A stretch of DNA of 64,000 nt from Bacillota bacterium. GTDB lineage: Bacteria > Bacillota > Clostridia > Oscillospirales > Oscillospiraceae. Below the pieces are notes generated by a model, which saw nothing but the letters and a program-made list of their open reading frames with translations, did not search any database and was not told where the DNA came from. A program made the position numbers and the translations under genes. The stretch lies in the NCBI GenBank assembly GCA_030529825.1, contig JAUMWD010000001.1:100935-164934 (forward strand), given 5' to 3'. Positions 50,455-59,190 of this stretch are shown here, piece after piece; position 1 is the stretch's first letter; each line of letters starts with the position of its first letter.

Positions 50455-51426
50455 TTAAATCTCCTTTTTGATTTTTCTTATGTCCTGCCCCACAAAGGGG
50501 AGCTTGGTGAACTCGCCGTCAATGCGAGAGCAAATCTGGGGAGTGTAGCGCTTTTTAAGCTCCTCGTCGGAGAGATTTGTGCTGATAATGGTGGTCTTTC
50601 CGTTGACGAGGCGGGTGTTGATGAGTGTGTACAGAGCGCTGACGGAAACGGAGGTGGTCATCTCCGTGCCCAGGTCGTCAAGAATCATAAGGTCGCAGTC
50701 CAGCATACGGCTGACCTTGATGCTTGCCGCCTCTGCGGCCTCTGCATCCCGGGCAAATTTACGCATTTCAAAGGCCTCCAATGCGGACACGGCGGTGTCA
50801 TAGCAGACGGAAAAGCCTTTTTCCGCAACGACTCTCGCGATGCAGGCGGAGAGGAAGGTCTTTCCCAGACCTGTACCGCCCTGAAACAGCATATTCATGC
50901 TGTTTTTTGAAAATTCGTTTGCGTAGGTGCGGCAGGTGTTAAAGACAAACTCCATGGCAAAGCGCGTTTCGCCGTAGAGGGACAGGTCAAAGTTGTCAAA
51001 GCATTCGTCACCGCTGCGAAGAAGCACGCCTAATTCCTCCGTGAGCTCCTTGTTGTAGAGCCTGCGAAGACAGGAGCAGACCTTGCCCTCAATATAACCC
51101 GTGTCACGGCATTCGGGGCAGGAGTAAATGGGCTCAAGCCAGTCCTCCGCATAGCCGTTTCCCACAATAAGCTCTGCTCTCCGCGCCTGAAGCTCCAGGT
51201 TTTCCTTTTCCAGCTCCTCAAGACGGAGCTTGAGATTATCGTCACGGCTGATGGTGATACGGACAAGCTCTGTCATGTGCAAACGAAGCTGTGCGTCAAT
51301 GCTTTCGATTTCGGGAATACGGAGATATATTCTGCGGAGCCTGTTTTCCTGCTCCTGAAGATTGGCCTCGTGAATGTCCGCGAGCTTTGCCCGGGCCCGG
51401 GCCAGAAGTTTTCCGTCCAGTGCCAT
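50455..51426 (-). CDS. DnaC/DnaI-type ATP-binding protein (helicase loader-like)
   Basis: A 323-residue AAA+ ATPase. An N-terminal helical region is followed by a zinc-finger-like CPECRDTGYIEGKVCSC (about 105-121), then the Walker A FQGGTGLGKT, Walker B DLMILDDLG and sensor TTIISTNLSD. The order matches Firmicute DnaI/IstB-like primosomal loaders. With the DnaD-like gene immediately upstream it probably helps load the replicative helicase. The start at 51426 is set by AAAGGGTG six bases upstream. Confidence 0.88.
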   Translation of the reverse strand: MALDGKLLARARAKLADIHEANLQEQENRLRRIYLRIPEIESIDAQLRLHMTELVRITISRDDNLKLRLEELEKENLELQARRAELIVGNGYAEDWLEPIYSCPECRDTGYIEGKVCSCLRRLYNKELTEELGVLLRSGDECFDNFDLSLYGETRFAMEFVFNTCRTYANEFSKNSMNMLFQGGTGLGKTFLSACIARVVAEKGFSVCYDTAVSALEAFEMRKFARDAEAAEAASIKVSRMLDCDLMILDDLGTEMTTSVSVSALYTLINTRLVNGKTTIISTNLSDEELKKRYTPQICSRIDGEFTKLPFVGQDIRKIKKEI

Positions 51427-51438
51427 AATTAACACCCT

Positions 51439-52347
51439 TTATTTGTTGGTATTTTTGACTTTTTCATATACGGCCTTGAGGTAGTCAAGGTCAACATCGG
51501 ATTCCGCGGTGCCGGAGGCCGATGCGGGCCTGCGGCTGTCCTTTTCCGAGATTTCCTCGGGAGTGTGTATGCCCTTTTCGTGCCATGAGAGCACGATTTT
51601 GTTCATGTAGCCCCATTTGAGAGAGCCTGTGTTTGTAACAGTGCGGTCATAGGCGATTGCCAGTGCCTCGGTGTCAAAGCCCATGTCGATCCATGAGCTT
51701 ATGTACTTGCTTTCCGTTGCGGAAAGTGCGCGGCCGCGGATGTTCAGAGCCTCCTGAATTTTTCCCATGTCGCTGCGCCGTGCGGCGGCGTTGGCTATAT
51801 ATTCCTCCGCCTGCTCAAGGGTGAGGATTTCGCGGTTTGCCCATGCGTAGGCTTCCTTTTCGATACTGCGCATGGTGGGAAGCCGTCCGGAGCCGTACTT
51901 TTCGGCAAAAAGCTCCGCGCAGTAGTTCATCATGAGGCATAAAAGCTCCGGAGAAAAGCCCAAATGGTCATAGATTCCGAAAAGCGTTTTCATGTCGGAG
52001 GAGGAGAGCATCCTGCCGTAGATGCGCTGGGCCTCCTCAAGGACAGCCTTGAAGCCGTCATCGCAGGAGGAGCGCCGCACTATGTCCTTGGCGGTGTACT
52101 CCGGGAGCTTTTCCTCGGGCTCTATGAGCTTTTTTTCTTTGACGGGCGCGGCGGAGCCCAAATCAAGCCTTGAGAGCTTTTCGTAGGCAACCTCGATTTC
52201 CCGTGCGGTTTTGCACAGGTCCCGGGCGGCCTTATCCCCGTCAAAGCTGCCGTTGCGGCAGAGCCAGATGTAGAGAAGTGCCACATCACCGTCATGGGCG
52301 GCAATGAGCTTGTCGGCTATGTAATTGTCGGGGCTTATGTTCAGCAT
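51439..52347 (-). CDS. DnaD/DnaB_2-domain replication protein
   Basis: A 302-residue primosome-type protein. An N-terminal winged-helix region (~1-75) is joined by a linker to two DnaB_2 domains: FGIYDHLGFSPELLCLMMNYC (~130-205) and ISSWIDMGFDTEALAIAYDRTV (~210-275), each with the YxxxxG-like motif. DnaD-type proteins remodel origin DNA and recruit the helicase loader, encoded next with a 12-base gap. First gene of a three-gene minus-strand unit, divergent from the U32 peptidase gene. Confidence 0.85.
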   Translation of the reverse strand: MLNISPDNYIADKLIAAHDGDVALLYIWLCRNGSFDGDKAARDLCKTAREIEVAYEKLSRLDLGSAAPVKEKKLIEPEEKLPEYTAKDIVRRSSCDDGFKAVLEEAQRIYGRMLSSSDMKTLFGIYDHLGFSPELLCLMMNYCAELFAEKYGSGRLPTMRSIEKEAYAWANREILTLEQAEEYIANAAARRSDMGKIQEALNIRGRALSATESKYISSWIDMGFDTEALAIAYDRTVTNTGSLKWGYMNKIVLSWHEKGIHTPEEISEKDSRRPASASGTAESDVDLDYLKAVYEKVKNTNK

Positions 52348-52422
52348 GGGGCGTCTTACCTCGACTTAACAGAAAATTCAAAATATATTTACAGGGAAAC
52401 CAATTATAACATTAATTTTGAC

Positions 52423-52452
52423 TTGTAGCAATAGCTTTATATGTGCTATAAT
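52423..52452 (+). promoter_or_regulatory. Promoter of the U32-maf-mre operon
   Basis: TTGTAG (52423-52428), an 18-bp spacer and TATAAT (52447-52452) with extended -10 TGC. Confidence 0.65.
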
Positions 52453-52494
52453 ACATTGAATTATTATTACAAGCTATATGGTAGAGGTGGAAGT

Positions 52495-54582
52495 ATGCTC
52501 GAATTGCTTTCCCCTGCAGGCTCACCGGAATCGGTAATAGCCGCAGTTCAGAACGGCGCTGACGCCGTATATATGGGCCTCGGAGATTTCAATGCACGCC
52601 GCAGTGCAAAAAACTTTGATGACGAGGAATTTGAAAAGGCAGTGCGTTACTGCCGAGTCCGCGGCTGCAAGGTCTATGTCACCATGAATACTCTGGTGGG
52701 TGACAGGGAGATGAAAAATGCCGCAGAGCTTGCCCGCAGGATTTCCGATGTGGGCGCTGACGCGATTCTCGTGCAGGATTTAGGCCTGCTGTCTGTTTTG
52801 AAAAGAACTGTGCCGGATATCCCTCTCCATGCCAGCACACAGATGAGCGTTCATAATCTGGCAGGCGTGGAGGCAGCGGCTAAAATGGGACTTACCCGTG
52901 CCGTGCTTGCCCGTGAGCTTTCCCTTGAGCAGATTAAGTATATCAGCAAAAACGCTCCCATCGAAACGGAGATTTTCGTTCACGGCGCTCTGTGCTTCTG
53001 TCATTCCGGCCAGTGCTATATGTCCTCTCTCATCGGACGCCGCAGCGGCAACCGCGGCATGTGCGCCCAGCCCTGCCGCATGGAATACACCATGGGCGGC
53101 AGAATGGAGGACAACCATCCTCTGTCCCTCAAGGATAACTGCCTTGTGGAGCGACTGCAGGAGATTGAGGATGCAGGTGTTGCCTGTGCTAAAATCGAGG
53201 GCCGCATGAAACGCCCCGAATATACGGGAATTGTCACGGGAGTCTATTCCAAGGTCATCAAGGAGCATCGCGCTCCCACTCCCGACGAGATTGCCATTCT
53301 TGAAAATGTTTTCTCCCGTCAGGGCTTCACCCAGGGCTATTTTGACGGAGATAAGAAGGATATGTTCGGTGTCCGCGCCGAAGCGGATAAGAACACCGAA
53401 AAGCTCTATGCTGAGGCTCGCAAGGCCTATGCCGACAGCGAGATTAACCGTGTGCCCATCCGCATCTACAGCGTTGCCGAGGCCGGCAATGCAGTGAAGG
53501 CCGTTGCCGCCGATGAGGACGGACATAAAGTCATGGCCATTTCGAAGGAGCCCCAGAAGGCAATCCGTCAGGCGGTGAGCGAGGAGACCGTGAATGCCCA
53601 ACTGAGCAAGACCGGCGGCACGCCTTATTTCTGCACCGATGTCCGCAGCAAGGTGGACGACAATCTGTATATGCCCGTTTCCGAGATGAACTCTCTTCGC
53701 CGCAAGCTGCTGGAGGCCATGAGTGCAGAGCGCGCAAAGCCTCTTAACCGCAGAAGCCTGCCCATGCCCGAAAAGCCAGAGCAGGTGGCGGCAATTGCGG
53801 ACCCCGTGAGTATTTATCAGGTGCGCACCGCCGAGCAGCTTTCACCGGAGCTTGCGGAGCTGAAGCCGGAATATCTCTATATGCCCCTTGTGGAAATGTA
53901 TGAGCATTTCGATGCCCTGAGGCCCTTTACGGATAAGGGTACCGTGCCGGTTGTAATTCTGCCGAGAGTAATCACGGATAATCAGACAAAGGATGTAAGC
54001 CGTATGCTTTCCGAGCTTTTCCTCCGTGGAATTAACGAAGCGCTGGTTGGCAACATCGGTCATGTCCTCCTCGCCTGCAGGGCGGGCATGAAAATCCGCG
54101 CAGACTTCGGAATGAATGTCTTTAATTCCTACACAATGGAAATGATAGAGAAGATGGGCTTCCTTTCCGCAACGGCGTCCTTTGAGCTGCGCATGGCACA
54201 GATCAAGGACCTTTCAAAGCGTGTAAATACGGAGCTTATCGTCTACGGCCGCCTGCCTCTTATGGTTACGGAGCAGTGCATCATAAGCCGCAGCTCCGGC
54301 CGCTGCAACTGCAATAATCCCAATCAGCTTTCCGACCGCATGGGCTCTGTGTTCCCCGTGGTGCGTGAGTATGACCACCGCAACGTCATATACAATGCCC
54401 ATAAGCTCTTCATGGCAGACAAGAAGGACGATATCTACGCCGCAGGACTCTGGGGCCAGCGTCTGCTGTTCTCCACGGAGAGTGCCAGGGAATGTGTTGA
54501 GGTGGCAAAATGCTATAAGGGACTGGGCGATTTCCGCCCCAATGTTCTGACAAGAGGACTTTATTACCGAGGCGTTGACTGA
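52495..54582 (+). CDS. U32 family peptidase (RlhA/YrrO-like)
   Basis: A 695-residue protein. The N-terminal U32 barrel has LELLSPAGSPESVIAAVQNGADAVYMG, ASTQMSVHN and the Cys-rich signature ALCFCHSGQCYMSS ... GMCAQPCR, ligands for an iron-sulfur cluster in tRNA/rRNA hydroxylating relatives such as RlhA and TrhP. The C-terminal half is the DUF3656 extension. RNA hydroxylation is a better guess than proteolysis. The start at 52495 has GAGGTGG four bases upstream; an ATG at 52441 lies within the promoter. First gene of the operon. Confidence 0.92.
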   Translation: MLELLSPAGSPESVIAAVQNGADAVYMGLGDFNARRSAKNFDDEEFEKAVRYCRVRGCKVYVTMNTLVGDREMKNAAELARRISDVGADAILVQDLGLLSVLKRTVPDIPLHASTQMSVHNLAGVEAAAKMGLTRAVLARELSLEQIKYISKNAPIETEIFVHGALCFCHSGQCYMSSLIGRRSGNRGMCAQPCRMEYTMGGRMEDNHPLSLKDNCLVERLQEIEDAGVACAKIEGRMKRPEYTGIVTGVYSKVIKEHRAPTPDEIAILENVFSRQGFTQGYFDGDKKDMFGVRAEADKNTEKLYAEARKAYADSEINRVPIRIYSVAEAGNAVKAVAADEDGHKVMAISKEPQKAIRQAVSEETVNAQLSKTGGTPYFCTDVRSKVDDNLYMPVSEMNSLRRKLLEAMSAERAKPLNRRSLPMPEKPEQVAAIADPVSIYQVRTAEQLSPELAELKPEYLYMPLVEMYEHFDALRPFTDKGTVPVVILPRVITDNQTKDVSRMLSELFLRGINEALVGNIGHVLLACRAGMKIRADFGMNVFNSYTMEMIEKMGFLSATASFELRMAQIKDLSKRVNTELIVYGRLPLMVTEQCIISRSSGRCNCNNPNQLSDRMGSVFPVVREYDHRNVIYNAHKLFMADKKDDIYAAGLWGQRLLFSTESARECVEVAKCYKGLGDFRPNVLTRGLYYRGVD

Positions 54583-54583
54583 T

Positions 54584-55153
54584 ATGAAGGTTGTGCTTGC
54601 CTCCGGCTCCCCCAGAAGAAAAGAGCTTCTGGAGATGCTGGGACTTGAATTTGATATATGCCCCGCAAGGGGAGAGGAAAAGGCGGAGCCGGGACTCGCT
54701 CCCGGTGAGCTGGTGAAAGCTCTTTCTTTGGCAAAGGCAAAAGAGGTGGCGTCTGCTTACCCCGGGGATACCGTGGTCATTGCGGCGGACACCATTGTCT
54801 GGGCCGAGGGTGAGGTCTTGGGAAAACCCTCCGATAAAGCCGATGCCCTGCGAATGCTGAATATGCTTTCCGGAAAAGCTCATTCCGTGTTCACGGGAAT
54901 CTGTGTCATCCGCGGCGATACCGTGCTGGCGGAGGCAGAGGAAACCGAGGTGCATTTCCGCAAGCTTGATGAGGCGGAAATCGAGGCCTATGTGGAAACC
55001 GGCGAGCCCATGGATAAGGCCGGCGCTTACGGCATCCAGGGCAAGGCCTCGGTGCTTATAGAGGGAATAAAGGGCGATTACTTTAATGTCATGGGTCTGC
55101 CCCTGTGCAGACTCGGTGAGATTCTGAAAACTATTGGAGTGCAGCTGCTGTGA
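54584..55153 (+). CDS. maf: Maf-family nucleotide pyrophosphatase
   Basis: A 189-residue house-cleaning enzyme that hydrolyses dTTP/UTP and modified nucleotides and in Bacillus affects septum formation. The signature LASGSPRRKELLEMLG opens the protein; AADTIVWAEGEVLGKP contains the catalytic Asp and AYGIQGKASVLIEGIKGDYFNVMG closes it. The start at 54584 follows the U32 stop by one base. Maf heads the mreCD cluster in many Firmicutes, as here. Confidence 0.93.
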   Translation: MKVVLASGSPRRKELLEMLGLEFDICPARGEEKAEPGLAPGELVKALSLAKAKEVASAYPGDTVVIAADTIVWAEGEVLGKPSDKADALRMLNMLSGKAHSVFTGICVIRGDTVLAEAEETEVHFRKLDEAEIEAYVETGEPMDKAGAYGIQGKASVLIEGIKGDYFNVMGLPLCRLGEILKTIGVQLL

Positions 55154-55998
55154 ATATAAAGCAATATCTTAAGAAAAACGGAATAAAGCTGGGCGCCATC
55201 GTGCTTGTGCTGGCACTCATAATGGGCGTAGGCTCATTCTTCCTCAAGGGCAATGCGGGCCTTCTGAAGAATACCACAGGTGCCGCCAAGGAGCCTGTGC
55301 AGAGAATTGTCAGCTCCGTTGCCGAGTGGCTGGAGGGTGTCTACGGATATATGTATGAGTACGATGCTCTCGTTGCCGAAAACGAACGTCTGCGTGCGGA
55401 GCTTACCGAGGCGCAGGAGGAGGCGCGAAACGGCTATGAGGCCATTGAGGAGAATAACCGTCTGCGCTCACTGCTGGAGTTCAAGGAAAAGCACAGCGAT
55501 ATGACACTGGAATCCGCAAAGGTCGTGTCCTGGACAACCTCAAACTGGGCTCATTCCTTCACCATCAGTAAGGGCAGCGCCGCAGGCATTGAGGTAGGCG
55601 ATGCGGTCATCACCGAGTACGGCGTACTGGTGGGACAGGTTACGGAGTTAGGCAAAAACTGGGCCATCGTAAGCACCGTAATTGACATCAATACCAATAT
55701 CGGCGCCCTTGTTGCCCAGTCCGGCTCTGCGGGTATGCTCATCGGCGACTTTGCCCTCATGCAGGACGGCTACGCCAAGCTCACATATCTTGCCGACGGC
55801 GCACAGATATATACGGGCGATGAGATTCTCACCTCCGGCTCCGGCGGCGCCTTCCCACAGGGACTTGTTATCGGCACCGTTGCCACCGTTCAGGCGGAGG
55901 CAGGCGGGCAGATCGAATACGGTCTTGTAAAGCCCAATGTTGACCTCACAAGCCTTGTACAGGTTTTCGTGGTCAAGGATTTTGAAGTTATTGAATAA
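55150..55998 (+). CDS. mreC: Rod shape-determining protein MreC
   Basis: A 282-residue bitopic wall-synthesis scaffold. One N-terminal helix (~13-36) is followed by a coiled coil (EYDALVAENERLRAELTEAQ, ~60-115) and the two beta barrels (VVSWTTSNWAHSFTISKGS ... GLVIGTVATVQ). It starts with GTG at 55150, overlapping the maf stop by four bases (GTGA). It links PBP2 and MreD. The mreB gene that normally precedes it is not here. Confidence 0.94.
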   Translation: MNIKQYLKKNGIKLGAIVLVLALIMGVGSFFLKGNAGLLKNTTGAAKEPVQRIVSSVAEWLEGVYGYMYEYDALVAENERLRAELTEAQEEARNGYEAIEENNRLRSLLEFKEKHSDMTLESAKVVSWTTSNWAHSFTISKGSAAGIEVGDAVITEYGVLVGQVTELGKNWAIVSTVIDINTNIGALVAQSGSAGMLIGDFALMQDGYAKLTYLADGAQIYTGDEILTSGSGGAFPQGLVIGTVATVQAEAGGQIEYGLVKPNVDLTSLVQVFVVKDFEVIE

Positions 55999-56012
55999 GA
56001 GGCGAAACACCT

Positions 56013-56519
56013 TTGCTCAACGATATTTTTGAATGGAAAAAAGTCCGCAATTTCTTGCAATATGCGGTCTATCTCATACTGACAATGCTGCTGCAGGGCG
56101 TTCTGTTTTCCAGAATAAGCATTTTCGGCGTTAAGGGAATGCTGATGCCTGCTGCGGTTGTGTGCGCAGGTATGTACCTGGGCGGAGTGAAGGGCGCGGT
56201 GTTCGGAATATTCATGGGTGTTTTCACCGACATGGGCTTTTCCGAAAACACGATTCTGTTTACACTCATTTTTCCGGCGATAGGCTTCTTAAGCGGCTTC
56301 CTTTCGGAGTTTTATATCAACAAGAACTTTTTCACATATATGGTGCTGGGAACACTTGCCTGTGCCGTAACGGCGCTTGCGCAGCTGCTGGTGGCAATCG
56401 TCTCCGCAGGTGCGGAGCTTTTACCCGGCCTGCTGACGGTGCTGCTCCAGACACTGATTACCTTGCTGCCCATGGCGCTTTTGTACCTGCCCTTCAGAAA
56501 GAGAAAAGCAAATGAATAA
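56013..56519 (+). CDS. mreD: Rod shape-determining protein MreD
   Basis: A 168-residue integral membrane protein with about five helices, typical of MreD (LTMLLQGVLFSRISIFGVKG at the N-terminus, YLGGVKGAVFGIFMGVFTDMGF in the middle). TTG start at 56013 behind AAGAGG; no ATG fits. It overlaps the PBP2 gene by eight bases. Works with MreC in the elongasome. Confidence 0.9.
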   Translation: MLNDIFEWKKVRNFLQYAVYLILTMLLQGVLFSRISIFGVKGMLMPAAVVCAGMYLGGVKGAVFGIFMGVFTDMGFSENTILFTLIFPAIGFLSGFLSEFYINKNFFTYMVLGTLACAVTALAQLLVAIVSAGAELLPGLLTVLLQTLITLLPMALLYLPFRKRKANE

Positions 56520-58614
56520 TAACATCATCAAAAAAAGCCGGCTCATATCTCTTGCAGCGGTGCTGCTGATTTTGCTGGTAGTATATTTTGTCTCGCTGTA
56601 CAAGCTCCAGATCGTGGAAGGCAAGAAGTATTACGAGGAATCGAAAAACAGCGTGATTACAACGGAAACGGTCATTGCCGCCCGAGGCAATATACTTGAC
56701 CGCTACGGACGCGTGCTTATTACCAATACGCCCTGCCATAATCTTGTCATCAATACGGGTGAGCTGTTCCCCAGCGATAACAGCGTTGATTCCAATGCCG
56801 TAATTCTGCAGCTTGTCAATATGGTGCATGAGTACGGCAATGAGTACACCGACTGGCTGCCCATATCGGAGTCACCGCCCTTTGAGTATAAGGATATGAG
56901 CGCCACGGATGAAGCCCGTCTCGATGCCTATAAAACGGCGCGAGGCCTCGATGCCAACGCCAGTGCCGTTGAAGTCCTTTCGGATATGCGAAACCGCTAT
57001 GAAATAGACAGCAACTATTCGGCGGAGGAGGCGCGAATCATCGCCGCCGTGCGCTATGCCGTAAATGTCCGCTATCTTATTAATACATCGGATTATATTT
57101 TTGTAGAAAATGCGGACATGAACCTTATTACGGCCATTAAGGAAAACAATGTTGTAGGTGTGGCAATTAAGGACTCCTTTGTCCGCGAATATCAGACGGA
57201 GTATGCCGCCCATATTCTGGGCTATACCAACTGGATGAATGAGGCCCAGTATGAAAAGTACTCCGAGCTGGGCTATACCGGTGACACAAAGGTCGGCCAG
57301 GAGGGCGCAGAACGCGCCTTTGAGGACTATCTCCACGGCGTAAACGGAACGGTACAGTATACCTCGGCCGAGGACGGCACTGTTATCAGCACCGAGTATA
57401 CGAAGGAACCCGTGCCCGGTAATAATGTGTATCTAACCATTGATATCCAGCTCCAGGAGGCGGCGGAACGCGCTCTGAAAAACGGTATCGCCTCTATTTC
57501 CGCCGAGCTTGCGAATACAGACCAGGTGGTATATATCGATGGCGAGTGGGTGGATAAGAAAACCGAGGTCACCGGCGGTGCCGCGGTCGTGGTGGATGTC
57601 AAGACAGGTGAGCCTCTTGCAATAGCCAGCTATCCCACCTATGATCTGACAGCTCTGCTGGATAACTATACCCAGATTGCAAACGCGGAGAATTCACCGC
57701 TGTATAACCGAGCTCTTCAGGGCGAGTATGCTCCGGGCTCGACCTTTAAGCCCTGCACCTCCATCGCCGGTCTGACGGAGAGCATCATCAATACCGAAAC
57801 CCGGCTTGCCTGCGGAGGCATTTATACAAAGTACGAGGAATACGGCTATGCGCCTCGATGCTGGATTTACGGCAGCGGCTCCCACGGCCCGGACAATGTT
57901 ACCGAGGCACTGCGCGATTCCTGCAACTGCTTTTTCTATGAGGTGGGCCGTCAGTTAGGTATTGACCGAATGGAGAAGTATGCACATCTCCTGGGCCTTG
58001 GCGTGGAAACCGGCATAGAGCTTCCGGAGAATACGGGTAATATGTCCAACAGCGCCACCCACTATGACTGGGTAGGTGAGGACTGGACCATAGGCGATAC
58101 CCTGCAGGCGGCAATCGGCCAGTCCGACAGTATGTTTACTCCGCTTCAGCTTGCGGAGTACTGTGCGGCTGTTGCCAATAACGGCCAGCGCCATTCTGCC
58201 TCTATTCTAAAGTATGTCCGCAGCTATGACTACAGCGAGAAGCTTTACGAGCGTGAGGCGGAGGTAATCAGCGAGGTCAAGAGCGAGCAGTATAACTGGG
58301 ATGCAATCCATTACGGTATGTATATGGTCGCAAACAACTGGGCAGGCTCCGGTTATCATGTTTTCGAGGGCTACACCGCATCCAGCGTTGCCTGTAAAAC
58401 CGGTACCGCACAGAAGGGCCAGACTGTTTCCAATGACGGTATTTTCATCTGCTATGCCCCCTATGACGATCCCGAAATCGCCATTGCGGTTGTAGTTGAA
58501 CGCGGCGGCGCAGGTGCAAACTGCGGACGCATCGCCCGCGAAATTCTTGAGGTTTATTTCGGACTCAAGAGCGCCAGCGATATTACTGAAACCGAGGGCA
58601 GTCTGCTTCGATAA
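56512..58614 (+). CDS. mrdA: Penicillin-binding protein 2 (elongasome transpeptidase)
   Basis: A 700-residue class B PBP. One N-terminal helix (~10-30), the pedestal with AARGNILDRYGRVLI, a long Clostridial insertion (~75-190), and the transpeptidase domain with Ser410 in APGSTFKP (SxxK), SCN in RDSCNCFF (SxN) and KTGT. It cross-links side-wall peptidoglycan with RodA and MreCD. The order mreC-mreD-mrdA is standard. Followed by a promoter for the next gene. Confidence 0.94.
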   Translation: MNNNIIKKSRLISLAAVLLILLVVYFVSLYKLQIVEGKKYYEESKNSVITTETVIAARGNILDRYGRVLITNTPCHNLVINTGELFPSDNSVDSNAVILQLVNMVHEYGNEYTDWLPISESPPFEYKDMSATDEARLDAYKTARGLDANASAVEVLSDMRNRYEIDSNYSAEEARIIAAVRYAVNVRYLINTSDYIFVENADMNLITAIKENNVVGVAIKDSFVREYQTEYAAHILGYTNWMNEAQYEKYSELGYTGDTKVGQEGAERAFEDYLHGVNGTVQYTSAEDGTVISTEYTKEPVPGNNVYLTIDIQLQEAAERALKNGIASISAELANTDQVVYIDGEWVDKKTEVTGGAAVVVDVKTGEPLAIASYPTYDLTALLDNYTQIANAENSPLYNRALQGEYAPGSTFKPCTSIAGLTESIINTETRLACGGIYTKYEEYGYAPRCWIYGSGSHGPDNVTEALRDSCNCFFYEVGRQLGIDRMEKYAHLLGLGVETGIELPENTGNMSNSATHYDWVGEDWTIGDTLQAAIGQSDSMFTPLQLAEYCAAVANNGQRHSASILKYVRSYDYSEKLYEREAEVISEVKSEQYNWDAIHYGMYMVANNWAGSGYHVFEGYTASSVACKTGTAQKGQTVSNDGIFICYAPYDDPEIAIAVVVERGGAGANCGRIAREILEVYFGLKSASDITETEGSLLR

Positions 58615-58641
58615 AAAAATGGACAAATTGTTAAAAAGCCG

Positions 58642-58670
58642 TTGAAAGACGACGGAAATTTGTTTATAAT
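58642..58670 (+). promoter_or_regulatory. SigA promoter of the mgsA-like gene
   Basis: TTGAAA (58642-58647), a 17-bp spacer and TATAAT (58665-58670). Confidence 0.75.
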
Positions 58671-58706
58671 AGATACAATGACGATGTTTATGAACGGAGG
58701 AGTTAT

Positions 58707-59111
58707 ATGAATATTGCACTTATGGCACACGATAGAAAAAAAGAGCTGATGGTTCAGTTCTGTATAGCCTATTGCGGTATCCTTGCCGAACACTCCGTAT
58801 GTGCCACCAATACCACCGGCAAGCTGGTGCAGGAGGCAACGGGCCTGCCCGTAACCCTGTATATGCATGCCGACCAGGGCGGTGCCCAGCAGATAGGTGC
58901 GAGAATTTCCTTTAACGAAATTGACCTTGTGCTCTTCTTCTGTGACCCCCAGAATCCAAACGGCTTTGAGGATATAAATAAGATTGAGCGTCTCTGCGAC
59001 CAGTATCAGATTCCCTTTGCCACCAATGCGGCAACGGCAGAGGTCCTTGTTCAGGGGCTGCGCCGCGGTGACCTTGACTGGCGCAATATCGTAAATCCCA
59101 AGAAGAGATGA
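58707..59111 (+). CDS. mgsA: Methylglyoxal synthase-like protein with altered active site
   Basis: A 134-residue MGS-domain protein, colinear with methylglyoxal synthase (dihydroxyacetone phosphate to methylglyoxal and phosphate). The fold motifs are there: MAHDRKKELM (His8 equivalent to E. coli His19), ARISFNEIDLVLFF and ATNAATAEVLV. The active site is not: GGDQQ reads GGAQQ, so the catalytic Asp71 position is Ala60; the PHDPD loop reads NGFEDI, losing His98; and TGTTG reads TNTTG in the phosphate loop. It is probably not a functional MGS and may be a binding or regulatory protein. GGAGG precedes the ATG. Confidence 0.82.
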   Translation: MNIALMAHDRKKELMVQFCIAYCGILAEHSVCATNTTGKLVQEATGLPVTLYMHADQGGAQQIGARISFNEIDLVLFFCDPQNPNGFEDINKIERLCDQYQIPFATNAATAEVLVQGLRRGDLDWRNIVNPKKR

Positions 59112-59132
59112 CCGCGCATTAAATTGAATTTG

Positions 59133-59164
59133 AATGCAGTTATTGCGGAAGCAATAACTGCATT
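59133..59164 (+). promoter_or_regulatory. GNRA-capped hairpin in the hisS leader
   Basis: AATGCAGTTATTGC-GGAA-GCAATAACTGCATT, a perfect 14-bp stem with a GGAA tetraloop and no T-run. It lies between the mgsA-like gene and hisS, 26 bases before the hisS ATG. It may stabilise an mRNA end. The leader is too short for a T-box. Confidence 0.45.
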
Positions 59165-59190
59165 TACCCGTTGAAAGGAAATAAATTTTT

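Noticed and set aside
49525-50910. 461-residue open frame opposite the DUF2804 and DnaC-like genes
   Set aside because: Spans two real genes on the other strand and has no motif; it arises from codon bias.
59112-59190. T-box leader for hisS
   Set aside because: The 79-base gap is too short for a T-box and lacks its conserved bulge; only a simple hairpin is present.
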